The translations under genes were made by a program, and so were the position numbers. From Zygnema cylindricum (taxonomy: Eukaryota > Streptophyta > Zygnematophyceae > Zygnematales > Zygnemataceae), in contig JBBHKE010001275.1 of NCBI GenBank assembly GCA_037447655.1, positions 64,001-124,000 of the forward strand: a DNA stretch of 60,000 nucleotides. Reading direction: 5' to 3'. Positions 11,401-23,520 of the stretch are shown piece after piece. The notes under the pieces are model-generated. The model was not told the DNA's origin, ran no database searches, and saw only the letters and a list, made by a program, of their open reading frames with translations. Within the stretch, counting starts at the first letter, position 1; each line of letters begins with the position of its first letter.

Positions 11401-14400
11401 GCTGCTGTGCCTGCGCTGCATAATATGCTGCCCATTGCTGTTCATAAGTTTGATCACTTGAATAAGTCTCTCCTGTGGCAGTAGAGGTGTTTGCGGCAGC
11501 AGAGCCTTGTCCCTGCAATAACCAAGATAACAATTTTGCCAGTAAGCATTGACAAACAGATAACAGCAAATGTAAATTCCTTTGCCTACAATTCTCGTAA
11601 CTTACTTCAAACAGAGTTGATGATGAACAGATGTTTACCTGCTGTTCATAATAGCCAGCATAAGTTCCCGTCTGTTCATAGCCTGCATAGTATCCTCCAT
11701 TGTCGGCTTGTCCATGACTGCCTCCAATAGCTGTCGAATTATCCCCTTGACTGTAGGCAGTTGCGTCTGCTACTGTAGACGTTGCTCCAGTGCCATTCGC
11801 AGACGTCTGTGAATAGTAGGCATAGGGATCCTGAGCATCTTGTTGAGGCGCCACATGAGAGTAGTTCCCTGGATCCTGATAATAGACTCCCTGTTGCTGG
11901 GAATACTCTTGTTGTTGTTGAAGGTAGGCTTCTTGCTGCTGTTGCTGGTTTGCAGTAGTCTGAGGCTGAGCATAAGCTGATTGGAGCTCTGAATATCCGC
12001 TTTGCTGTTGAGAGGACGCTCCTTGTTGCTCCTTAGAGTACGCTCCTTGTTGCTCCTTAGAGTACGCTCCTCCTACTCCATGTGTGTCGGCTGATGAAGA
12101 TTGGCCATATCCAGGAGCCACAGCCTAGAAAAGCAATCCGCAGCGCAACAATAAGTTTAAAAATGTTCAAATTGCATGATGATAAAGGACAAGCAGAAAA
12201 AGCAGTGAAGTAGGGCAGAGTTAACCCCTGTATTACACTCTCAAAAAGTTATCTCTGAAAACTGGTGAAGAACACCAACTTAAAGAAGAGAAATAAAACA
12301 CCTAATTAGCATCACCAACTTACACTACGCAACTGTGTCTCGCTCCACAGATTTTCACTTCTCGCACTATTTGCAGATACAATTCCTTATTCCTATCATT
12401 TCTCAGTGTACGCCCACTTCCATATCAGATAATTGAAATTCTCCATGACTACTGCTAATGAACCTATCTGTCTTTACAACTACCCCGGCTTGAAAGCGTG
12501 GAATAGCCCTTCCACAAGCTGCTGGCATTCATAGCATTATTTCAGTCCGAAGCTTCTTGATGTCAAGACACGAAATGAAGTTGTCTACACTGACTGACAA
12601 GAGGTCGAACACCTTCAGCATCCACGAATCTTAAATTAGTCTTCCCCTCAATGTTAGGACCTCAATAATTCTCCACTAGCACTTATATCGACTGGAGCCT
12701 TAGTTGATACCTGAGTTGGAGCGGACACATCCTGATGCCATTGCTGTTCTTGGCTACGGAGGATTCCCTGGAGTGTGGACGTCTGCAATAGAAAAGAACA
12801 GAGAAATACTTCAAAACGACAGCATATGAAAAAAATGATACATAGTCGTACTCAAAAAACATTCCAGGAAATGCATCAAAATGACTAAATGAAAAGCTGG
12901 TCCTAAGTCAAAACCTAGGAAATGTCCCTGAAGTGCTTCAAAACAATATTAAGGAAACAACCCTCAGTCAAACCTCAAAAAAGTTTCAGCGACTACAGAA
13001 AACTCAGTTTTGCTTACCTGTGTTTTTGCAAAGGAACCGTCTTCTGTCTTAAGAGGGGACTGCTGCTGGTTGTACTGTGAAACATGATATTGAGTTGGAG
13101 GCCCCTGCGGTTTATATATTGTCGGAAATCCTCCTCGACTGAAGCCTTGTACAGAATGACCAATTCCCCGTCCTCCACCTAACACTTGTGAAGCTTGGTA
13201 CCTGCCTCCAGAAAAGTTGGGAGGAACACCACCCACTGCAACTGGTCGTTGCAACTGCTGCAATAGAGCAGACAATTCCATGCAAACATTTCAAACTTTT
13301 AATTTCCACTTATTTGACAGGTAGAACATTAAGGAAAAACAAACAGACTAAGGTTTAGAAATGCCGACATCACAAACCATGAGCAAGCTTTGCAGCTGAA
13401 ATCGTTAGCGTACTGACATTCACAGCTTTACGAATAATCTAAATGCAAAAACTGGACAAAATAAAACATTTCCTTCGAGGTAAAATAACAATAACAGAAG
13501 ATTGACAAGAACTACTGTAAGAGTATTATATATAAACAAATGTGCGATAGACAGTGGTAAAATTTTCGTCACAAGAGTTGGAAAACCAAAAGCTGGCAAT
13601 TGAATTTTGCCCTCTCTTTGACTGCACAGAACCTGAGAAAGAAGTACCTGAGCAAAATTGGAGACGGGGAAAAAAGCCGCCCCTGAGCAAAAACCAGCGC
13701 CCACCAGGCAATTGCAATAGATATAAACCAATAGAAAAAATGTTGTCATCAGCAGGTTATCATGGAAAATATCAATTCACCGGAACAAGAAAAATGAAAA
13801 GTTTAAAATAAGAAGCACTGCAGCTTACTATATACATAGCGCATTCTGGTATAACTGCTAACAGTACTGAGATTCACCTCGATTCTGTACTTGTTGAAAT
13901 GGAGGTAGACTGAGAGGTGACCCAAAAAGTCCTCTAATGGAGTGGGGACGCTGGATTGAGCCAAAACCTCCTTGCCCTCCCACAAAAGTAGGAGCCATGC
14001 CGCGGCTTGTACCTCGCCCAAACATCTGAAATTTTCCAGCTTTTTAGTTTAGCCTTCATTGTCCAGTCCGAAAAGCACTAAATGTTGCAATCTAAATGCA
14101 CGGCAAGAGTGTCAAGCCTCACCATAGTAGCACCACGGACAAAGCCTGTTCCTGGTTGAACCAAAGGTGATACTCCGAAGCTCCCTACTCCTGGAAACTG
14201 GCTAGTGGGACGTGGCTTGAAAACCTGGACAAAAGGTGCGACTGAAAATGAGAACCTTCGTTAAAAAAAAAAAAAGGCTGAGTTAATAGCATCTTGAAAA
14301 GGAGGCAATTGAAAAGCTTTAAGCACCAGTTTCCAAGCAGATTTGGAAGCCTTTTAAAAAAGGCACCAATGAACTTACTTGCTCTTTTTTTGCAGGATTA

Positions 14401-16981
14401 GCAAAGCTCACTCGAATCGCAGAGTTGCAGAAAACGTATCCGTCAAGAGCTTCATGAGCTGCACATCTCACATCCAAAAATGTTACAATGCAAGATTTAC
14501 AACCTAAATGAGAAACATAAGTCAGAGGATGAGCAGCTGCGGACTATGTGAATGTAAGGTAGTCTACGGCAACAACCTTTCTCTGCATGGAGAGAGTTAA
14601 AGAAGTCAACAAACGCAAAACCACGTGGCTGTCCATACGTTCCCGTAACTAGCTGGCACTCTCGCACCTTGCCATGTTCCACGAACAACTTACGGAGCTT
14701 TTCAGTTATCTGCCACAAAAACCGCTAAGCTATGTGAACAGGTGCAGGAAGCAGAGGCAAAGCACTAGAGTAAGAAAAGCACCAAAGGGGTGCAATTTAA
14801 CATCAAACTGGAAAGCTGGCATACGACTCAGGTCAGCGATCATTGTACATAGCAAAAGAGAAGCAGCTGAGGGAAGAAGACATACACCCGGAACTTCTTT
14901 TGGAATTCGATCAACAAACAGCACTGATGAAAACAGGTCAGATGTTTTGCGAACTTCTGTCCACTCCACTCGTAACACCCGGCCGTCCATATCAATGTTT
15001 CCCATTTTCGCCTTCGCAACACTTGCCTGTCCATATACCATTCTAACTGTTAGCAATACAGGCACTTAAAGCTCGCCATTAAACAACAGTATAACACATT
15101 GAAAGAAACAGCGTGCAGTCATTATTCTCCAGCTGTGATTATTAAAAGAATGAATACAGTACATCCAGCAAGATGGACTAAGATTGCTAGCACCTGAGAT
15201 TTTAGGGAATACTCCACAAAGCCGTATGCTTTACTTTTTCCTTCAGAATTCTTCATCACCTGCATAAGGAGATCACTGCAGGAGAAATAAACAACCTCAC
15301 AAGTGCTATGTGTGTGAAGCGGGACAAATGATATGCTAAGAAATAAATTGAGGGTTCAATCCGGCTGAAAAAGGTTGAAAAGGCTGGAACAGAAGGTTGA
15401 AGTTTCTACTCACAAATGCCCTCTCAACTCGACCGTGTGGCTCAAACATTCGCCTCAGCTGGCTGTCATCGATATCTCGCCTCAAATTTCCGATAAACAG
15501 CAGCCAATCCACATAAGACAACACTACAGACAGCTTGTGTCCTTTGTGCTCCGTCTCAGCAAATAAATCTTTGAGCTTGGTTGCCACATCTTCACCGTCT
15601 ACGAGAGGCTCCAACCGTGCAAATGCGACATCATACTTCGAATCACTTATGAAAGACAAACTTTCTAATTTGCAGTGAGGTTCTAACAACGTTTTCACCT
15701 CCTGGATATACAACAAGATAAAAGAAAACAAATAAAATCAAAGACATTGGTTTTCATGACCAAACACATTTTCTCATCTTAACGATGCATCAAAATGCTC
15801 CATGTGAACTGTTCACAACAACAAGTGTAAGCTGCATTTTGGTCTATTCAACACAAATACTGCCAGAGTAATATAACACGGATAAAAAGCAGAGACGATG
15901 GACATCATGTTCATCAATAACAAGGTTACACACACACCGACCTGTCTCTGTGTACGGCAGATAAAGTGGTTTTTGCAATAGTAAGTTGATACCATACACG
16001 GCCCTGTGAAAACGTAAACACTACAAAAAATGCCTTCTTGAGCGACATAAACTACAACAAGCGCAGAACTGAAAATCACATGAGCCGTTAAACAGCACAA
16101 AAACAAGGAAAATACTCGATCAACCAGGAGTGAGTGTCAAACCTGCATAGTAAAATCTCCACCAAAACCGCTGATACGGTAGCATGATTTTCCTTCCCAA
16201 TGACGCTCAATAGGTACCAATTCTTCCTCCGCTGGACCCATTTCTTCTTCCGTACATCCATTGTTAACTGCTGCTGGATCTCCCTGTGAAGGGCCCTTTT
16301 CTTCAGCGGCCAATGATCCCTCTACACCTTCTCTTGTCTTATCATCCTTAATGGAACTCTGTCTATTTTCAGGTTCAGCGACTACCCCAGCTTCCTGTTT
16401 TGTGGTGTCGATTTCCAGTTCTTTTGGTCTCTCGTCTACCGATTCCGTTTTGCACTCATCCAAAATTTTGCCTTCCTTAACTGATTCTGACGTTTGGATC
16501 TCTTGGATTGCCGGATCAGCTGTACTGCTTGTTAAACGAATGTCTTGGCCATCCACTTCATGCTCTTCAGCAGAAGCCAAAGTCGATTCAACAATAGCAT
16601 CTGAAAATCGCATCGCAACATAAGCAACAGCATCAGAAACATAATCCAAAAACAGCTAGACATAATTTTTTTATTCAATTCATCCACTGTCACCAACCGC
16701 TAACATGCTGTGAACCATGAGGACATCCTGCATCACTAGTAAACATCGGTCTCTTCGTCGTGCGTGTTATTGCGTGGACAACACTGATTAGAATTCAAAC
16801 TTTCTCTTGAACCAAAACCAACAGTGACGCACATGGCCAGTAAACTGAATCACACTTGCATGTACAAATATTTTGCCAGTAGGAACAAAAACTCACTGTG
16901 GTTTCCATCCTCAACTACAGGTTTAATCTCCTCAACCTCAGACTTAATCTCCTCAATCTCAGGTTTAATATCCTCTCCCAT
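8479..16981 (-). CDS. raver/hnRNP-like RNA-binding protein with three RRMs and a Q/Y-rich tail
   Basis: Fifteen exons join in one frame to 887 codons: 16981-16897, 16600-16143, 15701-15414, 15259-15194, 15026-14886, 14709-14577, 14458-14379, 14224-14123, 14025-13891, 13257-13018, 12782-12711, 12124-11639, 11512-11390, 9131-9039, 8640-8479. The exon at 13891 uses a weak donor (gtacag), chosen for phase. The N-terminus is acidic with EIEEIK/EVEEIK repeats. RRM1 is about residues 168-245 (CYRISGF), RRM2 about 246-325 (RNP2 LFIGNL, RNP1 KAYGFVEY), RRM3 about 333-412 (RNP2 LFVDRI, RNP1 RGFAFVDF). A G/F/P-rich linker follows, then a Q/Y/S-rich prion-like segment around 600-830 with a tandem AYSKEQQG pair. 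Tight RRM spacing resembles animal raver proteins (splicing co-regulators); plant LIF2-like hnRNP Q proteins are the alternative. Expected role is nuclear pre-mRNA binding. The last exon (PPGLSGEETE start) is the least certain. Confidence 0.85.
9664..10145. mobile_element. hAT-like MITE in an intron of the RRM gene
   Basis: 482 bases bounded by terminal inverted repeats TAGTGTTGTGAATCGGTA (left) and TAGTGTTGTGTATCGGTA (right end, reverse complement). Flanks are ctattttc and ctatttac, a 7/8 match consistent with the 8-base target duplication of hAT elements. The interior is rich in cgata/tatcg words and has no transposase frame. It shares the TAGTGTTG start with the cluster at 51-53.5 kb but differs inside. 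Confidence 0.82.
10492..11022. mobile_element. TA-flanked TIR element (CACCGTR family), copy 1
   Basis: 531 bases starting CACCGTAAATCGCTATTAGC and ending as its inverted complement (ctaatcgcgattcacggtg), flanked by TA on both sides. The interior repeats aattagcgttattaa-type words and encodes nothing. It lies in the long intron between the exons at 11390 and 9131 of the RRM gene. TA target sites fit Tc1/mariner-like MITEs, but the family assignment is inferred. Confidence 0.75.
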
Positions 16982-17860
16982 GTTTTCAAAATGCAACTAG
17001 ATATGTTGCAATTCTCTTATGCTAGAAGCTAGCATTAGAATTTGAACAGATGTGATTCACACCCAAACCATGCCTTTAACTTCGTTTCTCTTTTATTTCT
17101 CTTGACTTTTTTTTCACTCGAACAAGCCAAGTGCTACAAGGGTCAAGTCAATTCCCCTATGCTTTGTTACACAGGACATCATAAGATACCAGCGAATTTC
17201 AGTGAGATTCGGTACGGTTAAGTTGACGACAACGAACTGGCCATTGACTGCCGTACACAGAAACTGCTGTCGTTCGCTGTAACGATAGGAAAGTCAAGTT
17301 GTCGCCATCGAGAACGTCACTTCACACACGTTAAATGAACCGCCGAACCACGATACTTACAAAAGTTGAAAATGCCAAGATCGGACGGCAAGGATGTTTT
17401 CTACAGAAGACGGCAAGATCGGATGGCTTTCGTGACATGGGCAGATGGGATCGACGGCCTAAATCTTCTCCTTCAATTGGGAAATCCTTTAGACAGAGGA
17501 GTGTGCATTTTGTCGTTACTGCGTAAATAACACAAGGGCTCATAACGTGGCACGAATTGATTGCTTTAAACAAAAGGTTTTCTCGTCGACATCGCTGACA
17601 TTTACTGTTAAGGGCTATCCATTAAGACTTTTCGACCTCTCACTCCTCTCTGTTAGTTAGGGCAGAATCTCCCAGCGCTAAAAAAAATCTTCAAAATTAC
17701 ACGTGTATTATATAATTCATTTATGGATAGAAACGTGACGACCATTTGGAGCACAAAGGGTCTCTTGGAACGAATATGTATAATTTTATTTTCTCCATCT
17801 TACACAACTGCGAGGCGGATTCCTCTCCGTTCCACTGGATAAAGTCTATCGGTTTATCCG
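16982..17860. other. 5' flank of the RRM gene
   Basis: About 880 bases between the RRM gene start and the retroelement relic. It should hold the RRM gene's promoter and 5' UTR, but I see no clear TATA box or other motif. Short open frames on both strands near 17330-17570 mirror each other and have no recognisable domain. Confidence 0.4.
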
Positions 17861-18097
17861 ATAAGCAGTACAATCTTTATTGCAAAAATTGCGATGGCAA
17901 AACCATCTGAGTACAAAAAAGGTAAAACTGAAAAAAAATAAACATTTGGAGACTACAAGAGTCACAAAAAAGTAATCACCTAAAGAGTGAAACGATCCAC
18001 AACAATACTAACAAGAGCGAAGAACTAAAGCAAAACAAAAATAGACTGAGAACGCCTAGAAAATGAAAAAACCGAGACTAGACTACCTGTAGACAAA

Positions 18098-21000
18098 CTA
18101 AGGTCCACAACAACGGAGATCATGGATGTGAACCGGGTCCCTTGACGGAAGGTCTGGAAGACCCCGCCGGTCTTCCGCAAGTGTGCTACGTCAAAGGAGA
18201 GCCGCCGCTTGCGCTCGTTGAAGTGCATTTGAGACACGCTGACAATAAAACGCAACCAATAGACTTGATGGAGGACTCCCTAGACCCCGCGATTCGAAAG
18301 TTCGTCGCGCACACTGTCGAATGAAGTCATCGAAAGACTTGTCCAAAGAACCAAAAATCTCCACTGCAAATGGGACAAATTGGTCCGACGGGTCTCGGTG
18401 AGCGTAGTCTCGTTCTTTTGTAGCCGCTGCATCCCGAGCCGCCACACCTGAATGCGAAGCCGCGCCATATGAAATGTGTGTCCCAGTCGGATCGGTGAGG
18501 ACCACATCGCCAAGCGTCCTCCCAGCACCATGAAGGAAAACCAAATCAACCCGAGGGCAACGAGAACCCTTAGATTGGGGCCTAGGTGGAAGTATATTAG
18601 AAACCTCACGTTTCACAGTGTACCGCCTACACCAATGGCAGAATGTCATTTGCACCAAATCATGCGCAACCTTCTCCCCCTGCGAGCAACGAAAAATGGA
18701 TTCCCCATCAATAAGTTTATTACAACGCCGAGGCCCCAAAGCGAGGAGGGTGTAAACCCGGCAGCGGAAAGCTAAAAATTGGTCGACGATAGACGAGTGT
18801 CGAAAGTTGTGTTGCGATAGCCATGCACCAGCCCCAGGCCCAGAACAGAACGTAGTCAGCACGCCTTGAGCGAAGGTAGCCTCCGGGTCACAAAATCAGC
18901 AGCAGCATTGCTCAGATATGCGTTGTTGAAGTTGGAAGTTAGTGACGACCATGAGAGAATGAAAGGGTGGAACTTGGTTTCGAGCGTTCGGGGGTAATAG
19001 CGCACGAGCGGAAAGGAGAGCTTGGTGAAATGGAAATAGCCCGTCCTCCACCTTAGAGACAACTTGCGCCAGAATAGGGACATCATCCACAATGAAGCGA
19101 GAAGTGATGGTAGGAACCACCAAAGCCTAACTACCCAAATATGCTGCTGGCGCAACTTTGGCCACGGAAATCAAACCTAAACCGCCGTTGGAAATAGCGA
19201 GGCTTGCTTGCTGACGAGCGAGTGGCCCCTCCGGACGATCAAAAATCCCATGACCAACGAGGTGATGAAGCAACCCAAAAGTTTGTCCTCAAAATCCTTA
19301 AAGGAAGACAAAAAAGAAGTCGTGGGTGGTAAAGTCCGCGCAAGATAAAGAGGGCGCTGAGCAAAACAACGGATTAAGATCGAGAATGCCACTTGTGCAT
19401 CCGGTCGTCGTTATGAGAAAGATCCTCCAACAACGCATCCTCAACCACCTGGTTGACGAATGAAGTACCACCAATAGGGCAACCTAAAGCATTGATACCC
19501 TCATCGTGAGATGCAAGACGAAAACCGTTGGGGAGTGGGCAATCCGGCGGCAAACCTCGTGGGCACCAAGCCACGCACTTAGATGGTTTAATAGAGAGCC
19601 CGGTCGGATGAAGCTGGTCCGCAAAATGAGAGAAAGCAGAAAAAACCTGATCACGCGGACCCACGATATGCGTGTCATCCATGACTGAAAGAAATATACA
19701 ACTCGAGAAGGCTATAGCTTACGCTCGCAATGCTTGCAGATGGGCAAGAGCAAAAAGAGATGCCCCTAAAGGATCACCTTGGCGAGTGCCGGTTGCATAC
19801 TCTAAAGTGGCAACATCACCCAAGGGACCCCCAAGAGGAAAGAGTAGCGAGTTAGGCTGAGCATAAAAAGATCGAACAAAAGGGAATAATTGGTTGATAG
19901 GTGAAGGTGCGTGTCGTAATTCTCAAAAAATAGCATTATGATCAAGTGTATTGAAAGCCTTAGCCACATCCACTTGAAGGACAACCCAATCTGGATGAAG
20001 ATCCAAAACAGTACGCAAGCTATGGATAACCGCCTTGCAACACCCTTTCGTAAAAACACCAAATTAATGCGGCGAAAAATGGTCGTGAAACGCAACATGG
20101 AGTTGGATACAACTAGCACGAGCCACCAAACGGTAGAAAACTTCACCAATAGTGATTGGACGAATCCCCCCAACAAGCTTAGAAACAGCCACAAGTCGTG
20201 CGGCAGAAAGAAGCGGAACTACACTATGGGGAATGTGACCACGAGCCATCCCAGAGGCTACCTTAAATAGGAGGTCGAAACCCTAGGATGGGGTCTCAGG
20301 AGGAAAGATATCACGGAGTAGTTCATAAACCATCCCAGAGGGACCAACCGCGGAAAGGTGAGGAGACTTGATGAGGGCCTTAGTAAAGGCAGCACAATCC
20401 AAATCAAACGATTCAAGAGGGTCATGCCCTTCAACAAATGAGAGGATATCGTCAGATGTAGGAGGATGTAACAAACGTAATGCGTCAACAGTTGCCTCAA
20501 AAGAGGGAGAGGGTGTGAAAGGTCGAAGAGCTCGCGCAGCCCGAGAAAATTCACCCGAAAGACCAAGGAGGACAACTCGGTGCAGTCTAGCGGTAAAACT
20601 TGGTAATGGGGCACGACGACGAGGAGGTGAGACAGAAAGGCCAATAACTCGATCCATGTGCTCTTGCAGTAAAGACTCCCAATCGCCACGCAGAAAGCGT
20701 TGACATCGAGCCCTAGTCTCACAAGCTCCACTAGCTCCCCCTCGAGGTGGCAAAATTAGAACACAAAGCGGAAACATGAAGAGTAAATGCCAAGCTGCTT
20801 CATTTGAAATATAATTAGCCAATAACTCCAAAGGAAGACGCAAAGCTGTTTGGATAGGTTCTCAGAGATGACAAGGAATACGGGTGGAGAGACGCGGACG
20901 CGGGTAGCCTAAGTGATAGCACCCAAGAACATCAAGGCGTCGAACAAACTACCAATCAATCGGGGATGGTTGACGACGAACAGGAGGGTGCGTAGGATGT

Positions 21001-21575
21001 TTAGGGGAATAAGGGGGAATATCAGCGTTGGTCTTTGGGCAAGCTTTCGAATGTTTGAGATACCGGCCCCAGCGGCGTACAACTTGCCACACCCAGAACA
21101 TGGAACTCGAGAAGGGCTCGAATTGGGTAAGGAAGTTGATGTCGTCTCCAAAACCAAAGGGGTCGGGGATAAAGGGGTCGAAGATGGAGGAAGTGATGGT
21201 TGGCTAAATGGACCCACATCGATACGAATGAACCACCAAGTGAAGTTGGGGTCGTGATGGAGGTAGTGGTGAAAGAGATGTAGAAAGTTGAAGGTGTGAT
21301 TGTTCGCGACGATGAGGAGGGCGATAAAGGCTAGTATGGGGAAGTGGATGAGGAAGTCTGACGGAAAGGGATGGAATAGGGTGAAGAGTGGGTGCAGGTT
21401 GTGGGTTGACGGGTATGGTTGAGTCCATGGAGGTGGACACGGTGATAGGAGGGTGGTGTTGCAAGTTTGGAAGGAGAGGGGTAAAGGGCTCAACTGAGGC
21501 GTCGAATCGGGGTCCCACGTGATCGGAAGAACAGGGAGACAGGGATCGAGACACCCGCCGCTTCTGAGGAGCCAT
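18098..21575 (-). pseudogene. retroelement polyprotein pseudogene (zinc finger, reverse transcriptase, RLE endonuclease)
   Basis: Start MAPQKRRVSRS, then a P/S/T-rich segment. A C-x2-C-x12-H-x4-C finger follows (CSGCGKLYAAGAGIS, then KHSKAC after a frameshift near 21050). RT landmarks are present in order: GPSGMVYELLRD (about 20330), GGIRPITIGE (about 20150), motif A LQVDVAKAFNTLDHNAIF (about 19940-19990), motif B TRQGDPLGA (about 19760-19790), motif C VMDDTHIVGP (about 19655-19690). The C-terminal part has a cysteine/histidine cluster (RCNKLIDG, FRCSQGEKVAHD) and a PD-(D/E)XK-like pattern: RVDLVF, GDVVLTDP, KERDY. It ends VHIHDLRCCGP then stop. Frame changes and in-frame stops (one right after NAIF) make it non-functional. 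No APE endonuclease is visible. Architecture matches early-branching RLE-type elements such as R2-like clades; the clade is inferred. Confidence 0.8.
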
Positions 21576-21595
21576 GGAGAACGTGATATTGAGCC

Positions 21596-21691
21596 GTAGA
21601 AGATAAAAATTGAAAACTCCAACAGTCGTAGATGATAAAAAACTGAAAAATCCAACAGTCGTAAAAGATAAAAAATAAAAAACCCCAACAG
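21596..21691 (-). repeat. three ~32-base tandem repeats just 5' of the retroelement ORF
   Basis: Units begin gtagaagataaaaa, gtagatgataaaaa and gtaaaagataaaaa, and each ends with (t/c)ccaacag. They sit about 20-115 bases upstream of the ORF start in element orientation, so they belong to its 5' UTR. Confidence 0.7.
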
Positions 21692-21884
21692 GAGACCACT
21701 CCACAGAAGGCGACTAGTAACCAAGGGACTAGGCAAAAACGTTTTGGGATTGGGCGCGGAGGGTGGAAGGTTAAAAGTCACTCGGAAAGCGCTTTTCGGT
21801 GGGCTCGAATAGGTAAAATGAAAAATGAAAGAACACTTGTTCCTTGGGTGATAAAAGAAAGGTAGTTGAAAAACGTTGCGGTCG

Positions 21885-22600
21885 ACCGCACGCCAGATTC
21901 AGGGTCGGATACAAAAGGAAGGCCGAAAAACGCTAGTAGGAAACCATGGCCGAAGCGTTCGAGCTGTCAGCAACAAAGAAAGTCTCCAAAATACTCGCAA
22001 ATATCACCGCAATTCAAGTGGTAAAGATGGTAAGAGACGTCCACGAAGGGGAAAAATGAAATTGGCCGAAATTGGCAGCCGATGATGAATAAACGAGAAA
22101 ACGGATGGAGCTGAGTTGCCCACGAATAGAAAGGTCTTTGAAAATATTTTTTGTAGAGCGCCTGTACGCCAATTTTAGCGTCGGATACTCGAAGAGGATG
22201 GCAAAAATAACCCTAAGAGGAAACCTTGGCTGAATCTTATAGAAAGGTGTCGGCAAAACACAATTCCCTCCAAAACGAGCTGAGCTTACGTAACATTGAC
22301 GCCTGACTAATGGCACGCCAAATCAAGCAGCCAAGATGGTAGAGGATGGCCACAAAAGGTACGAAAGATGTCGGCCGAAAATTGCAAATTCGATTAATAG
22401 AAAACGAGAGAGGGGATAAAGGTGATTCGCTCACCAATAGAAAAAGTGTTGAAAATACGTTCTTTTAAATACCTGCACGCCAAATTTGACGGCGCATACA
22501 CGATGAAACTGTCATAAAACCCTATCTCGAAGCCATGGCCGCCCTAGATACTAAAATGTCAAAAAGATGCATAAGGTTGAAACATGAGTAACCGCCTTAC
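21885..22600 (-). repeat. diverged ~0.3 kb tandem units, putative 5' monomers of the retroelement
   Basis: Landmarks recur about every 270-315 bases: gcacgccagattcagggtcggatac near 21890, gtacgccaattttagcgtcggatac near 22160, gcacgccaaatttgacggcgcatac near 22474. Each is followed by a ggaaaccatggc/ggaaaccttggc-like word, and the first two also by an aatagaaa(a)g(g)tctttgaaaa-type word. The position upstream of the ORF start resembles the promoter monomers of some LINEs. Confidence 0.6.
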
Positions 22601-22884
22601 GGCTGGAAAACCTTAGACAACTTTCTCTTCCTTGAAACAATCGAGTACCAAAGTGATAGCCCTATTTTTACCGTAGATTTTTTGGCAACCGCAACAAACA
22701 GGCGTCGAATTACCATATGGATTTTGATGACGCCTCTTTTTTCTAGCTCTCATCGCAAATACATTTTTTAAAAGAAGAAAATAAAGATGAAGATTCGTGA
22801 AACAGACAGTCGGTAACTAAAAATGATGACGTAAGAGTGAAGCATCATGTTAACTTCAAAAATGTAAATAATGTAACCGATACG

Positions 22885-23520
22885 TTGAGGAGAAGAAGAT
22901 TTATTATCAAATTCGCGATGGTTAAACCATCTAAGTACAAAACGTGATTTAATTGTGAAATTGTTCACTCTATAAAAGGCAATAGTTAAAAAACGCAAAA
23001 GTAATAACAAAAACTACACAAGCTAAGCCACATTACAAACAATACAAATTGAAAACAATAAAAACAAAAATAAATACCATAACCAAACTACAAGAGGACT
23101 AAAAATAATTTACACACAAACTCTAAACGACAATCTGGGCAGTCAGCCGAAAACCTAAACAAATCCACATTAAAGGTCAAAACGAAAACTATCATCAATG
23201 TGCACCGAGTGTCGCGGAGGTAAATCTCCCAATCCACAATCATCAGTCACAACCATGGTTTGTCGGATGAAGGTCGTGGTTTGTCGGATAAAGGCCGGTG
23301 CTTGAGATCGTTGAAACACTACAGAGGTACATTGGCAGTAGAAAGCAGACACGAGTGTTGAAGAAAGGCTACCAAGTCCCCTAACTTCAAAAGACCGCCG
23401 AGTGTGATCACGAATGAAGTTGTCGAACAACGAGTTAAATGTCCCAAGTATATACACAACAAATGGTATGAAGTTCTCGACTGAGTCTCATTGAGCGTAA
23501 CCGTGTCCTTTAGAGATCAT
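22885..23520 (-). mobile_element. 5'-truncated second copy of the RLE retroelement
   Basis: The peptide LFDNFIRDHTRRSFEVRGLG, then AFYCQ and GLGDLPPRHSVHIDD with stop near 23170, aligns with the 3' coding end of copy 1 (SFDDFIRQCARRTFESRGLG, AFYCQ, GLPDLPSRDPVHIHD). The 3' UTR also matches: ttcgcgatggttaaaccatc here, ttgcgatggcaaaaccatc in copy 1. Only the last part of the element remains, typical of abortive target-primed reverse transcription or later deletion. Confidence 0.72.

Larger units (their letters stand above)
17860..22620 (-). mobile_element. decayed non-LTR retroelement with RT and restriction-like endonuclease, copy 1
   Basis: The element reads leftward. 5' region: diverged ~0.3 kb tandem units at 21885-22600 and three ~32-base repeats at 21596-21691. 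Then a broken ORF (21575-18098) and a 3' UTR with an AATAAA signal near 17876 on the minus strand. A second copy sharing this 3' UTR and the C-terminal coding end lies at 22885-23520. No LTRs are seen. The exact 3' boundary and target duplication are not determined. Confidence 0.75.

Noticed and set aside
17331-17573. Opposed 60-80 codon frames upstream of the RRM gene
   Set aside because: Mirror-image frames in the promoter region with no domain or splice support.
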